DNA of 38,347 bases, taken from contig PLYX01000084.1 of assembly GCA_003151895.1 (NCBI GenBank), forward strand, positions 1-38,347, written 5' to 3'. The stretch comes from Solirubrobacterales bacterium. GTDB taxonomy: Bacteria; Actinomycetota; Thermoleophilia; Solirubrobacterales; Solirubrobacteraceae. This document shows, one piece after another, positions 1 through 8,718 of the stretch. The position numbers and the translations under genes were made by a program. Within the stretch, counting starts at the first letter, position 1. Every line of letters begins with the position of its first letter. The notes under the pieces were generated by a model. The model saw only the letters and a list, made by a program, of their open reading frames with translations. It did not search any database and had not been told where the DNA came from.

Positions 1-400
1 GATCGACGAGCTCGGCGGGATGGTGGAGGCGGTCAAGCGCAACTACCCCCAGCGCGAGATCGCCGACGCCGCGTTCACGCTGCAGCAGGAAATCGACGCA
101 GGCGAGCGGATCGTGGTGGGCGTCAACCGCTACACCGAGGGCGACGACGGCCGGCACGAGATCCTGCGCATCGACCCGACCCTGGAACGCAAGCAGATCG
201 ACCGCCTGCAATCCGCGCGTACACGCCGCTCGGGCGCCGAGGTCGAGGGCGCCCTGGCCGAGCTGCGCGCGGCGGCCGCCGGCGAGCGCAACCTGATGGA
301 CCCGCTGATCGAGTGCGCCCGCGCCGGCGCCACCGAGGGCGAGATCGTCGAGTCGCTGCAGCAGGTGTTCGGGCGCTACACCGAGTCACCGGTGTTCTGA
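1..400 (+). CDS. Methylmalonyl-CoA mutase-type large (alpha) subunit, 3' end
   Basis: The reading frame is open from base 2 and ends with TGA at 398-400, so only the last ~132 codons are present. The text AVKRNYPQREIADAAF, then ERIVVGVNRYTEG and a C-terminal region ending FGRYTESPVF, is typical of the substrate-binding chain of acyl-CoA mutases, which interconvert methylmalonyl-CoA and succinyl-CoA (or close relatives) with adenosylcobalamin. The protein stops with no C-terminal cobalamin-binding domain (no DxHxxG), so this is the large chain of a two-subunit enzyme and the B12-binding chain must be encoded elsewhere. The next gene starts 4 nt after the stop codon, which suggests co-transcription. 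Which acyl-CoA is used (methylmalonyl, isobutyryl or another) cannot be decided from this fragment. Confidence 0.85.
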   Translation, partial: IDELGGMVEAVKRNYPQREIADAAFTLQQEIDAGERIVVGVNRYTEGDDGRHEILRIDPTLERKQIDRLQSARTRRSGAEVEGALAELRAAAAGERNLMDPLIECARAGATEGEIVESLQQVFGRYTESPVF

Positions 401-403
401 CGG

Positions 404-2269
404 ATGCTGCGCAGGACGCTCGTGCTGCTTGGAGCGGCGATCCTCACGGGATCGATCGCCGCATTGGCATTCGGGGCGAAGCGGATCGCCGCCGAGAACG
501 CGCCCTACAAAGGACCGTCGGCGCCCCAGTGCGTGCCCTCGCGGCTGGGCCGCACGGACGTCCTGCCGGGCACGAAGCTCGCGGTTTCACCGCTGCCGGA
601 CTCGCTCGACGCCTCCTACGCCACCCAGATCAGCCTGCTCGGGTATCCCGCGAGCGCCTTGTCGGGGATCTCGGTCAACGGGACCGCCAGCGGCGGCCAC
701 TCCGGCCGGCTGGAGGCCTACTCGCAGGGCGACGGCGCCAGCTTCGTGCCATCCAAGCCGTTTCGCTCCGGCGAGACCGTGGTGGTACACGGCAAGCTGA
801 CCGTCGCCGGCAAACGCTATCCGTTCGCGTTCTACTTCACGACCGCCGTGCGCGACCCGATCGGACACCCGGCGTCTAGCGCCAAACCGGCGGGCAGGCC
901 AACTGAACTGTCGGCCTTCCACTCGCGCTCCGACCTGCACGCGCCACTCGTGACGGTCACCGCCTCCTCCCCGCGGCAGTCCCCCGGAGACCTGTTCCTC
1001 GCCCCCTACTCCGGGCCGGGCCAGGACGGGCCGATGATCGTCGACGGCGCCGGCAACCTCGTGTGGTTCGACCCGCTCCCCTCGGGCACCGAGTCGACCA
1101 ACCTGCAGGTGCAGCAGTACGAAGGCAAACCGGTGCTCAGCTGGTGGCAGGGGTACATCCCGCCGCAGGGATTCGGCGAGGGCGAAGACGTGATCGCCGA
1201 CTCCTCCTACCGCCAGATCCTGCGCATGCGCGCCGGAAACGGCCTGCCGGCGGACCTGCACGAATTCAAGATCACTCCTCAGAACACCGCCCTGCTTACG
1301 GTCTTCGACCCGATCCGCTGCAACCTGTCGAGCGTCGGCGGCCCGAGCAACGGCGCCGTCACCGACAGCCTCTTCCAGGAAATCGACGTGAGGACGCATC
1401 TCGTCAGGCGCGAGTGGCATCCGCTCGATCATGTCGCCCTGACCCAGTCCTACGCAAGCCCGGCTAACGCCAAGCCGGAATGGCCGTACGACTACTTCCA
1501 CCTCAACTCGATCGACCCGCGCCGCGATGGGTCGATCCTGATCTCCGCGCGCAACACCTCGGCGCTGTACGAGCTCAGCCCGAGCACCGGCGAGGTGATC
1601 GCACAGATCGGCGGCAAGCACGGAAGCGAGAAGCTCGGCGCGGGCGCCACCACCGCCTACCAGCACGACGCCGAGGAACTGCCCAACGGCGACTTCACCA
1701 TCTTCGACAACGGCGCTGTCCCCAAGGTGCACCCCCAGTCGCGCGGGCTGATCGTGTCGGTCAACCCCAACACGAGGACCGACACGCTGGTCGGCGAGTA
1801 CGAGCACCCCAAACCGCTGTCGGCGGCCAGCCAGGGCAACTTGCAGCCGCTCGAAAACGGCGACATGTTCATCGGCTGGGGCTCAGAGCCGTACTTCTCG
1901 GAATACACCGCCACGGGCGCGCTCGTGTTCGACGCGCGCATGCCTGCGAAAACCCAGTCCTACCGCGCCTACCGCTTCCCGTGGACGGGCGCCCCGACGG
2001 GCGCCCCGTCGATCGCGGCGGCCACCGGGGCAGGCGGCGCAGTCACGGTGTACGCGAGCTGGAACGGCGCCACCGGCATCGCGAGCTGGAACGTGCTTGC
2101 GGGGCCGGCCCCGACACAGCTCGGCGTCGTGGCGAGCGCTCCGCGGTCGGGCTTTGAGACGGCCATCGCGACCCCGCCCAACCCGGGCGGCGCGCCGGCC
2201 TACGTGCTGGTCCAGGCGCTCGACGCGGCCGGCAACGTGCTCGGCACCTCGCGCGCGATCAAGGGGTAG
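404..2269 (+). CDS. Secreted arylsulfotransferase (ASST)-like protein
   Basis: 621 residues with an N-terminal signal or anchor segment (residues ~5-25, basic start MLRR then hydrophobic), so it is exported. The middle has the repeated beta-propeller text of the ASST family: SPGDLFLAPYSGPGQDGPMI, then VWFDPL, WPYDYFHLNSID, ILISARNTSALYEL and HDAEELPNGDFTIFDNGA. Known ASST enzymes move sulfate between phenols outside the cytoplasm; whether this actinobacterial branch does so is not established, so the name describes the family. The last ~80 residues form an extra Ig/Fn3-like domain. The ATG follows the mutase stop by 3 nt. The 3' end overlaps the convergent rubredoxin gene by 11 nt. Confidence 0.75.
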   Translation: MLRRTLVLLGAAILTGSIAALAFGAKRIAAENAPYKGPSAPQCVPSRLGRTDVLPGTKLAVSPLPDSLDASYATQISLLGYPASALSGISVNGTASGGHSGRLEAYSQGDGASFVPSKPFRSGETVVVHGKLTVAGKRYPFAFYFTTAVRDPIGHPASSAKPAGRPTELSAFHSRSDLHAPLVTVTASSPRQSPGDLFLAPYSGPGQDGPMIVDGAGNLVWFDPLPSGTESTNLQVQQYEGKPVLSWWQGYIPPQGFGEGEDVIADSSYRQILRMRAGNGLPADLHEFKITPQNTALLTVFDPIRCNLSSVGGPSNGAVTDSLFQEIDVRTHLVRREWHPLDHVALTQSYASPANAKPEWPYDYFHLNSIDPRRDGSILISARNTSALYELSPSTGEVIAQIGGKHGSEKLGAGATTAYQHDAEELPNGDFTIFDNGAVPKVHPQSRGLIVSVNPNTRTDTLVGEYEHPKPLSAASQGNLQPLENGDMFIGWGSEPYFSEYTATGALVFDARMPAKTQSYRAYRFPWTGAPTGAPSIAAATGAGGAVTVYASWNGATGIASWNVLAGPAPTQLGVVASAPRSGFETAIATPPNPGGAPAYVLVQALDAAGNVLGTSRAIKG

Positions 2270-2462
2270 CGGTCGCTTCTGCCTCGCCTGGCTCGCCTGT
2301 ACCCGCCAGGGTGAAGTCGACCTTGTCGCACACGCCGCAGTCCGGGCAGGGCCAGTCGTCCGGCACCTCGCTGAAGGGCGTGCCGGGTGGGAAGCCCTCG
2401 CGCGCATGGCCGGCCTGCTCGTCGTACACGTAGCCGCACCCGGGACAGCGCCAGCGGCTCAT
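2259..2462 (-). CDS. rubA: Rubredoxin
   Basis: 67-residue protein with both iron-binding Cys knuckles, CPGCGYVYDE near the start and CPDCGVCK-like (CPDCGVCDKVDF) near residue 45, plus the usual GFPPGTPF and DDWPCPDC text. Rubredoxins carry electrons from a reductase to AlkB-type hydroxylases. The frame is open further upstream, but the ATG at 2462 was chosen because the homologous domain begins there (MSRWRCPGCG) and a GGAAGGGG ribosome-binding site lies just before it. It lies 46 nt downstream of alkB on the same strand, so the two form an operon and this is very likely the electron donor for that enzyme. The C-terminal tail of about 12 residues is Glu/Ala/Thr-rich. Confidence 0.93.
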   Translation of the reverse strand: MSRWRCPGCGYVYDEQAGHAREGFPPGTPFSEVPDDWPCPDCGVCDKVDFTLAGTGEPGEAEATATP

Positions 2463-2508
2463 CGCGACCCCTTCCGCCACGCGGTGGACATCCCCGAGCG
2501 GCTCATCC

Positions 2509-3789
2509 CTACTCCTCCCGCCCCGCGGCCCCCGTGGCCCCCGTGGCCGCAACCGCGGTCGCAGGCGTGCCATAACGCGCGAGCATCCGCCGGCGGGCGC
2601 GCGGGTTGATGTTGGCGCGCGTCACCTCGTGGCCGTAGTGGGCGAGCAGGCGACGATCCATGATCCGCCGCCACAGCGGCGGGATCGTGGCGATCACGAT
2701 CATGCCGGCGTAGCCCGTCGGCAGCTGCGGAGCCTCGTCGACGTGGCGCAGCGCCTGGTAGCGGCGCACAGGGTTGGCGTGGTGGTCGGAGTGGCGCTGC
2801 AGGTGGTAGAGCAAAACGTTTGAGACCATGTTGTTGCTGTTCCAGCTGTGCTCGGGGCGCGTGCGCTCGTAGCGCCCGTCCTCTCGACGCCCGCGCAGCA
2901 GGCCATAGTGCTCGAGGTAGTTGACGACCTCCAGCAGCGAGAAGCCGACCACCGCCTGGATCAGCAAGTAGGGGAGCACGACCGGCCCGAACGCGATCAC
3001 GAGCCCCGCGAACAGCGCGAGCGACATCGCCCATGCGTTCAGGATGTCGTTGCGCAGCGTCCAAGGTCCGCGCCCCGTGCGCGCAAGGCGCGTGCGCTCA
3101 AGCCCCCAGGCCGAGCGCAGGCTGCCGAGCACCGTGCGCGGCCAGAACGCGTAGAAGCTCTCCCCCAGGCGCGCGCTGGCAGGGTCCTCGGGCGTGGCCA
3201 CGCGCACGTGGTGGCCGCGGTTGTGCTCGATGAAGAAGTGGCCGTAGCCGGTCTGGGCGAGCGCGACCCGGCTGAGCCAGCGCTCGTGGCTCGTGCGCTT
3301 GTGGCCGAGCTCGTGGGCGGTGTTGATCGCGATGCCCGCCACCATCGCGATCGTCAACGCCAGCCCGATCGATTCGATCGTCGATAGGCCGCCGTGCGAC
3401 CACATCCAGCAGGCGAAGATCAGGCCAGCGTACTGGATCGGAAGGTACAGGTAGATGACCCAGCGGTAGTAGCGGTCCTCCTCCAGCCACTTGATGACGC
3501 TGTCGGGCGGGTTGCTGGGATCCAGCCCGCCGAGGATGTCGAGCAGCGGGAAGACGCCGAAGATGAGCACCGGGCCGTAGAACCAGAAGACGCCGAGTCC
3601 GGTCGCCTCCACCAGTCCCCAGGAGACGAACGGCAGCAGCGGCACGATCAGGGCGAGCAGCCAGGCATAGCGCTTGGGGTCGCGCCACGCCGGCTCAAGG
3701 ACGGACGGGTGGGACTGCTGCCCCCGCGCTGCGGGCCGCTCCCCCTGCGCGACGGGCTGCACCGACGCCTGTACCTGCTCAGAGCTCAT
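2509..3789 (-). CDS. alkB: Alkane 1-monooxygenase (AlkB)
   Basis: 426-residue integral-membrane non-heme di-iron hydroxylase that oxidises the terminal methyl of n-alkanes to 1-alkanols. All histidine boxes are present: HELGH at residues 159-163, EHNRGHH around 188-194, LQRHSDHH at 330-337, and the signature NYLEHYGLLRG at 290-300. Hydrophobic segments near 42-60, 66-85, 112-130, 138-156 and 252-290 fit the six-helix topology. The first ~35 residues (Gln/Ala-rich) and the last ~15 (Ala/Thr/Gly) are family-variable extensions. The ATG is preceded by GGAGG. Rubredoxin follows directly, and a decayed TetR gene lies upstream in divergent orientation, where a repressor of alkane genes is often found. 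Confidence 0.96.
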   Translation of the reverse strand: MSSEQVQASVQPVAQGERPAARGQQSHPSVLEPAWRDPKRYAWLLALIVPLLPFVSWGLVEATGLGVFWFYGPVLIFGVFPLLDILGGLDPSNPPDSVIKWLEEDRYYRWVIYLYLPIQYAGLIFACWMWSHGGLSTIESIGLALTIAMVAGIAINTAHELGHKRTSHERWLSRVALAQTGYGHFFIEHNRGHHVRVATPEDPASARLGESFYAFWPRTVLGSLRSAWGLERTRLARTGRGPWTLRNDILNAWAMSLALFAGLVIAFGPVVLPYLLIQAVVGFSLLEVVNYLEHYGLLRGRREDGRYERTRPEHSWNSNNMVSNVLLYHLQRHSDHHANPVRRYQALRHVDEAPQLPTGYAGMIVIATIPPLWRRIMDRRLLAHYGHEVTRANINPRARRRMLARYGTPATAVAATGATGAAGREE

Positions 3790-3885
3790 CTTCCGCTGCC
3801 TCCTGGACGATCTACACGTTCGGCTGGTTTACAATCCTAGCCGTCGTTGCGGTTCAAGCGGTCGAGCTGTCTCCGATGCCGGGTT

Positions 3886-4150
3886 GGGACGCGAGGTGGT
3901 CGCTCGTCTTGAGCCGTGGATCGCGATGATCGAGGACAAGCTTCAAGAGCTTCTAGCCGATTCTCCCGCTCAGGCGGTGCTTCCGGCGGCCGAGGCGGCA
4001 TTCGCGATCGTCGCCCTTTACCTCGGTGTGGACATGCTCAGCCATCTGCAGGGCGATCACGCGCGCGCCGAGTCACTGCTCGCACTCGGGGAACGCTACG
4101 CGCCATTCATCGGCGCCATGTTGTCCTCTCAAGCGGCGGGAAGTTCGTGA
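3886..4150 (+). pseudogene. TetR-family regulator, C-terminal remnant
   Basis: The frame ending with TGA at 4148-4150 encodes a ligand-domain tail typical of TetR regulators next to alkB genes: LEPWIAMIEDKLQELLADSP, then AAFAIVALYLGVDMLSHL, GDHARAESLLALGERYAPF. The N-terminal ~120 residues with the HTH are absent. Upstream in the same frame is only the reverse complement of the alkB start, so the gene is truncated, not merely mis-started. It could still be translated from the GTG near 3897 or ATG 3928, but the product could not bind DNA. The remnant boundary at ~3886 is approximate. Orientation is divergent from alkB, the usual regulator position. The TGA overlaps the ATG of the next gene. 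Confidence 0.6.
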
Positions 4151-4551
4151 TGGGTCCGACGAGAAGCCGCCAGAACGATCCGCACCGCCACGTCGAGGGA
4201 TGGGGTTGGTTCTGCGCATGGGGCGCCATCGGCGCTGCGGCCGCACTCGGCATAGTCTCGCTGGGGCCGCTGGCTCTGGTTCCAGCAATCCTCGTGGCAG
4301 CGATCATGCTCCGACACAGAGCGATACGCAGGTCAGCGTTCGGACTGCTATCAGGCGTCGGCGTCATTCTCCTGGTGGTCGCCTGGGTACAACGCAGCGG
4401 ACCGGGAACCACCTGCTGGCACGCTGCAACAAGCAGCGGGTGCAGCCAGCATCTCAACCCGATTCCTTGGCTGATTGTAGGACTCGGGCTCTTGGTCGCA
4501 GGTGTCCTCGCTCATCGAGCGCGGGAACGAAACAAGCCCGACGCGACCTGA
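4150..4551 (+). CDS. Small hypothetical membrane protein
   Basis: 133 residues; not recognised as a named family. Three or four hydrophobic stretches are visible: residues ~20-52 (WFCAWGAIGAAAALGIVSLG and onward, probably two helices), ~65-80 (GLLSGVGVILLVVAW) and ~108-123 (IPWLIVGLGLLVAGVLA), ending in a basic tail (HRARERNKPDAT). A Cys-containing loop (TTCWHAATSSGCSQH) between the last two helices could hold a disulfide or metal. The ATG overlaps the TGA of the TetR remnant (TGATG), so it was probably translationally coupled to that gene. A strong hairpin follows 73 nt after the stop. Function unknown. Confidence 0.6.
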   Translation: MGPTRSRQNDPHRHVEGWGWFCAWGAIGAAAALGIVSLGPLALVPAILVAAIMLRHRAIRRSAFGLLSGVGVILLVVAWVQRSGPGTTCWHAATSSGCSQHLNPIPWLIVGLGLLVAGVLAHRARERNKPDAT

Positions 4552-4623
4552 CCTCTCGAACCGACGGCTGCGTCGCCGGGGAGCATTCCCACCCGATGCG
4601 TGATCGGCACTGCTGGCGAGAGC

Positions 4624-4664
4624 AACGCTCTCCTCCTCCATGTAGACGGCAGGAGGAGAGCGTT
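4624..4664 (+). terminator. Strong intergenic hairpin, probable terminator
   Basis: The 14-nt arm AACGCTCTCCTCCT (4624-4637) is repeated as its exact reverse complement at 4651-4664, around a 13-nt loop. A short T-run (TTTCG) follows on the plus strand. It sits between two converging genes (ends at 4551 and 4764), so it could stop transcripts from both sides. The U-tract is weak, so termination is inferred from stem strength and position. Confidence 0.6.
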
Positions 4665-4763
4665 TCGACTTGCGCTTTCGCTAAGACGAGGCGCTACATT
4701 TATGGTCTCCGAGCGCGCCTTCACATCAGCCTGCGAGGCGCGACGGTGCTCACGGGCGCCCTC

Positions 4764-5771
4764 TCACGCGCGCGGGCGGGGACGCAGCGCTACCGCCAGC
4801 GCGGCGAGCAGCGTGTGCGCCAGCTCCCCGTCACCCTCTATCTCGATCCCGGCCAGGTCGCCGTCCAGAAGCGCGTCGCACCACGAGAGCGGCGAGGCCC
4901 GCACCCTGGCGCCGGGCTCCCGCGTGCCAGGGCTGCGCAACGAGAGGCGCCCGTCGGTGAGCGCGACCTCCACGTCCGACCAGCCACGCTCCGTCCTAGT
5001 GGGCGGTCGCACATGCAGCAGCACCGCGCCGTTGGCGCGCTGCGGCGCCCGCACCGGCGCGCGCAGGAGCAGCTTGACGAGGCTGGGCAGATCGCCGCTC
5101 ATCCAGGGCGCGCTCCGCGGCGTGATACGCCGGCGAAAGCGCGCGGACAGCGTCATCCCGCGCGCCAGCGCCGGTGCCAGCTCGGAGAGCTGGTAGCAGT
5201 GCTCCTCCCGCTGCGGGTCGGGCAGCACGCGCACGAGGCCGCCCTCCATCAGCACGAGGTGGTCCGCGAAGGTGCCCTGCGCGAGCTCCGGCAGCCGCGA
5301 GCGCAGCTCGGTGAAGGACAGCGCCCGCTCGACGAGCAGCTCGCGCATGATCAGCCGCCCCACCGCATCGGCGACCACGCTCAGCGGCGGCGGGGCCGAG
5401 GGGCCACGCAGGCCCGCCGACGCCCGCAGCTCGACGGCCTCGATCTCCTCGGCGATCTCCAGCAGGTCGCGCCCAGCCTGCGTGAGCTCGTCCGCCCTGC
5501 GCCGGTGGTCGGACTCGAGCGGCCGGCTGACCACGATCCCGCTCTCCACAAGACTCCTGAGCGAGCGGTCGAAAGTGGCCTCCGAGACGTAGGGGACGCA
5601 GCGCCTGAGCGCCGAGCGCGCGAGCGAGCCCAACCGGAGCGCGTCTATCAGCGTTCGCGTCGTCTCGCCGGTCAACAGCCCGAAGTAGCCCCCACGGGGG
5701 ACGAGAGGGTCAGGCGATGAGGCCGCCGAGTAGGACTCGCGCCGCCGCCTCCCCGCGGGCGGGGTACCCAA
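4764..5771 (-). CDS. Two-domain winged-helix (HxlR/ArsR-like) transcriptional regulator
   Basis: The conserved part starts at GGYFGLLTGETTRTLIDALR and runs to the stop. It shows one winged-helix unit (residues ~35-100: SEATFDRSLRSLVESGIVVS, then DELTQAGRDLLEIAEEIEAV) and a second related unit (~125-190: LLVERALSFTELRSRLP, then FADHLVLMEGGLVRVL), followed by a ~100-residue SCP2-like or ligand-binding tail ending ELAHTLLAALAVALRPRPRA. It was recognised from fold-like pattern, not from a named regulator. The frame stays open far upstream, but the in-frame ATG candidates there precede unrelated sequence. The TTG at 5771 is the best compromise: an AAAGGAG motif lies ~23 nt upstream, which is a poor distance. 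TTG 5675 is the alternative. The start is therefore uncertain. Confidence 0.6.
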   Translation of the reverse strand: MGTPPAGRRRRESYSAASSPDPLVPRGGYFGLLTGETTRTLIDALRLGSLARSALRRCVPYVSEATFDRSLRSLVESGIVVSRPLESDHRRRADELTQAGRDLLEIAEEIEAVELRASAGLRGPSAPPPLSVVADAVGRLIMRELLVERALSFTELRSRLPELAQGTFADHLVLMEGGLVRVLPDPQREEHCYQLSELAPALARGMTLSARFRRRITPRSAPWMSGDLPSLVKLLLRAPVRAPQRANGAVLLHVRPPTRTERGWSDVEVALTDGRLSLRSPGTREPGARVRASPLSWCDALLDGDLAGIEIEGDGELAHTLLAALAVALRPRPRA

Positions 5772-6019
5772 GCGGTCCTGTTGGCGGATGCGACGTCTCC
5801 TTTCCCCCGTTTCTCTCGTGACGGCCCGGTCGTCACATCCAGACGCGCATGGCCGAGTCACGATCGTAGATGAGTTCAAGTTATCGGTCGCAGTTTGGCT
5901 TGGCTTGAAGGGACGGTCGCCACCAGCGGACGAACGGCCGGCGCACACCCAGCCGATAAGCTCCGGCGGCGTCCGCTCAGACCGGCGCCACGAGCGTGCG
6001 GTCCCGCTCGACGCCGGAG

Positions 6020-6440
6020 GAAGCTCCGGCCGAAGACCGGCGGTACACCCAACCGCGCGCCGATCGGCTACCTGAACGTCAGAAAGCTGATCGAGGGACG
6101 CGAAGTCCGCACGGTGCAGATCGATCCCGAACGCGCCCCACACGTGCGCTGGGGCTTCACCGCGTATGCGACCGGCGCCTACACCCTCGACACGCTCCGA
6201 GACGCACTCGCCGACCGTTACCACCCGCCCCACGCCGACCCGGCCCTCGAAGCCGCTCTCGCGCTCGCAGATAGCCGCGATGCTCGTGAATCCCTACTAC
6301 ATAGGGACCGTCCGCTACGCGGGCGTCGAATACGACGGCAGCCACGAGCCTTTGATCGACAAGGCGACGTTCAACCGCGCTCGCGCCGTGCTCGAAGCGC
6401 ACGGGCACGCCGGGGCGCCCGGTTCAGATTGGCTTAAACA
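6020..6440 (+). pseudogene. Large serine recombinase, internal fragment with frameshift
   Basis: Two adjoining frames together match the recombinase domain of large serine recombinases. The first frame (from ~6020) reads GGTPNRAPIGYLNVRKL, then TVQIDPERAPHVRWGF and AYATGAYTLDTLRDALADR. The match continues in the next frame from ~6255 with PLSRSQIAAMLVNPYYIGTV, YAGVEYDGSHEPLID and RARAVLEA. The shift lies between ~6225 and 6260. The N-terminal catalytic domain (the Ser nucleophile and resolvase fold) and the C-terminal coiled-coil/zinc region are missing. It is therefore dead and marks a decayed integrative element. Between 5772 and 6020, and between 6441 and 6593, no gene could be supported. 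Confidence 0.75.
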
Positions 6441-6593
6441 AGCGGTTTCCGGCTGTTCTGCAAACGATCTGCAAGCGAGAGCCGGGTTTCAGACCGAGGT
6501 CCGTGCCGCCAGAGGCCACGCGTATGCCATCGTGAACGGATGTACAACGCCGTCCACTGGCAGACGCGTCAGAAGGGCTACTGGAACAAACCC

Positions 6594-6622
6594 TTTACAT
6601 GGTCCCTGCTTATGTGTAGGCT
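6594..6622 (+). promoter_or_regulatory. Sigma70-type promoter of the abiE operon, probably leaderless
   Basis: TTTACA (6594-6599), a 17-nt spacer and TAGGCT (6617-6622). The abiEi ATG is at 6630, only 7 nt past the -10 box, about where transcription should begin. There is no Shine-Dalgarno motif in between, which supports a leaderless transcript. Confidence 0.6.
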
Positions 6623-6629
6623 TTGTTCC

Positions 6630-7241
6630 ATGGCAGAACGCAACCCTGCGACCACACTGCTGCACGACCGGTTCGACGGGCGGCCGTTTCGAGTGTCGGA
6701 GGCAGTCAAGGCCGGCGTCAGCCGCAGCACCCTTTACCGCCTGCGCGAGCGCGGAGAATTGACGGCGGCTGGGCGCGGGGTCCTCCAGCTGCCCGAAGCA
6801 GGAATGGGAATGCTGTCGGGCTTGGCGGTCGTGTCGGCGAGGGTGCCGGAAGGCACCATCTGCCTGAACTCGGCACTGGCCTACTGGGAGCTCACCGACG
6901 AGATCCCCGCACGTGTGCACCTCGCGGTACCCCGGGGCGCGCACCGGCCAATCATCGAGCAGCCGACGACGATCATCCATGTCTTCAACGCCGCCACCTT
7001 CAGGCTCGAGCGCCAGCAGGCTCGCACTGACGCCGACGAGCCGTTCTGGATCTACTCGGCCGAGCGGTCGATCGTTGACGCGATGCGAATGTCGCGCTGG
7101 GTCGGCCGCGACGTCGCGTTGCATGCGCTCGGCCGGTACACGAGCCGTCCTGGCTCAAGGCCTGCTCGCCTGGTGGACCTGGCCCGCCCGCTAGGTGGCA
7201 GCGCACAGCTGCAGACTGCTTTGGAGGTGCTCCTCAGTTGA
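6630..7241 (+). CDS. abiEi: AbiEi-type antitoxin / transcriptional autoregulator
   Basis: 203 residues. The N-terminal winged-helix domain (residues ~15-55) reads GRPFRVSEAVKAGVSRSTLY, then RLRERGELTAAGRGVLQLP, the AbiEi_4-type pattern. The C-terminal part (ICLNSALAYWELTDEIPARVHLAV and later SAERSIVDAMRMSR) matches the AbiEi antitoxin domain. In type IV AbiE systems the antitoxin does not bind the toxin protein but represses the operon and counteracts toxin activity. The ATG at 6630 was chosen because it begins the conserved domain and lies 7 nt after a clear -10 box. The TGA overlaps the TTG start of the next gene, so the two are translationally coupled. The pair lies inside a decayed mobile island, a common place for such defence modules. 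Confidence 0.85.
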   Translation: MAERNPATTLLHDRFDGRPFRVSEAVKAGVSRSTLYRLRERGELTAAGRGVLQLPEAGMGMLSGLAVVSARVPEGTICLNSALAYWELTDEIPARVHLAVPRGAHRPIIEQPTTIIHVFNAATFRLERQQARTDADEPFWIYSAERSIVDAMRMSRWVGRDVALHALGRYTSRPGSRPARLVDLARPLGGSAQLQTALEVLLS

Positions 7242-8137
7242 ACGACGGAGACCTCATCGACCAAACCGCCAAGGCGGCCTTCAAGGCCCTACAGGCCAGG
7301 GCTCGCATCGAACACGCCGGCAATACACAGCCGCTGCTGGTCGTGTACGCGGTGGAGGCATTCCTACGACGCTTGGCCGCCTCCGAGCATGCTGAGCGTA
7401 TGGTGCTCAAGGGCGGGATGCTGATGGCGGCCAACAGCATCCGGCAGATGACGAGGGACGCCGACCTTTCAACGCATGGCGTGGCGAACGATCAGGACGA
7501 AGTCCGTCAACTGGTCGCCGAGATCTGCGCCCTTCAACCCGACCCGCATGACGGTGTGACGGTCGATCCAGCCACGATCAGGACTGAACCGATGCGCGAG
7601 GACGACGAGTACGAGGGCGTCCGCTGCAAGCTGGTGGCCACGCTCGGCAAAGCGCAGATCCCGTTTGCTCTTGATTTCTCCTTCGGCGACCCAACGCGTG
7701 CGACCGTCATCCAGCTAAAGTCGGTCATCGACCAGCCAGCAGTCAGGCTGCGCGCCTATCCACTCGCGCTGAACCTAGCGGAGAAGATCGTTACTGCCAT
7801 GCAGCGGCGCGAGACCAACACCCGCGACCGGGACTTCGCCGACCTTTGGGTCACGAGCCGCACCCATCGACTCGCCGCCGCCGAGCTACGTGAACATGTG
7901 TGGTCGGTCGCGGGCCATCGTGGGCAGCCGATCATCACTATGGCGCAGGCGCTCGCGAACATGCCCGACCGCCAACAGCCCTATGCGGCGATGGTCACTC
8001 GCATGTGTTACCTATCGCTACCGCCGGAGCTCTGGCGAGACCTGACCGACGGAGTGATCGCCTTCCTCGACCCAATCCTCAGCGCTGAGGACAGCCACTT
8101 CACGTACTGGGACCCCACAGAGCTGCGGTGGCGATAA
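7238..8137 (+). CDS. abiEii: AbiEii-type nucleotidyltransferase toxin
   Basis: 299 residues from a TTG start that overlaps the antitoxin stop (TTGA). The nucleotidyltransferase signature is complete: KGG at residues 58-60 followed by SIRQMTRDADLS (TRDADL 72-77), with the two metal-binding Asp residues, and the later NLAEKIVTAMQR and RDRDFADLWV motifs. AbiEii/MenT proteins transfer nucleotides to RNA such as tRNA acceptor ends, blocking growth; this is known for the family and inferred here. The full length and intact motifs suggest an active toxin despite the decayed surroundings. Its partner is the adjacent AbiEi protein. Confidence 0.87.
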   Translation: MNDGDLIDQTAKAAFKALQARARIEHAGNTQPLLVVYAVEAFLRRLAASEHAERMVLKGGMLMAANSIRQMTRDADLSTHGVANDQDEVRQLVAEICALQPDPHDGVTVDPATIRTEPMREDDEYEGVRCKLVATLGKAQIPFALDFSFGDPTRATVIQLKSVIDQPAVRLRAYPLALNLAEKIVTAMQRRETNTRDRDFADLWVTSRTHRLAAAELREHVWSVAGHRGQPIITMAQALANMPDRQQPYAAMVTRMCYLSLPPELWRDLTDGVIAFLDPILSAEDSHFTYWDPTELRWR

Positions 8138-8544
8138 CAACACCTGCCTACGACCCGGTCGATGGGAAATTCTAGGGGGCGACGACAAAACTTCTATCGG
8201 GGCGAACGGTCATCGACGGCGGCTATCTCATTGCCACCGTCTACACCAAGCTCGCCCGCATCCCTGCAGCCGCGCGGCGGAAACGGTACGAAAAATGTCG
8301 ATTGCCGCCCGGGGCACCATGATTGCCGTCCCCAAAGCCGAGCCGCTGCGGCCAGCTTGCGGTCGCTGTCGACCGCCACGTCGCCGATCGCTATGTAGGG
8401 CGAGTCAAGCTGTGCTTCTATGCGGGCGAGTACCTGGACCAGATGGCGGCGCAGGAGCGCCAGGTGGATATCGGCCGCGTGCGGCTTGGAAGACGACCGT
8501 GGTCGACCTCGTCATCCATCCCGACGACGCCGGCGGACTGAACA

Positions 8545-8670
8545 ACGTGGCGACGGTGATGCCGACCTCTGGATCGCCGCCACCGCGATCCGCTCGCATA
8601 TCCCTCTCGTCGCGCACGACGCGGTCTTTGCCGACTGCCCGGCCGCGAGCTCAGGACGGAGCTCAATACG
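8545..8670 (+). pseudogene. PIN-domain (VapC-like) C-terminal remnant
   Basis: One frame reads DGDADLWIAATAIRSHIPLV, followed by AHDAVFADCP, matching the acidic DxxIAAxAxxxxxxLVTxDxxF end of PIN-domain ribonuclease toxins. After FADCP the similarity (GRELRTEL) continues in a different frame, so there is a frameshift, and no intact N-terminal part is found. The rest of 8138-8718 has no gene that could be supported; the text VIDGGYLIATVYTKLARIPA near 8210-8270 is open in another frame but not recognised. This is probably the relic of a second toxin-antitoxin locus. Confidence 0.45.
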
Positions 8671-8718
8671 CAACACGCCCTTAAGGCCGCGCTGGCGATC
8701 TGCTCTGATCGCATCACC

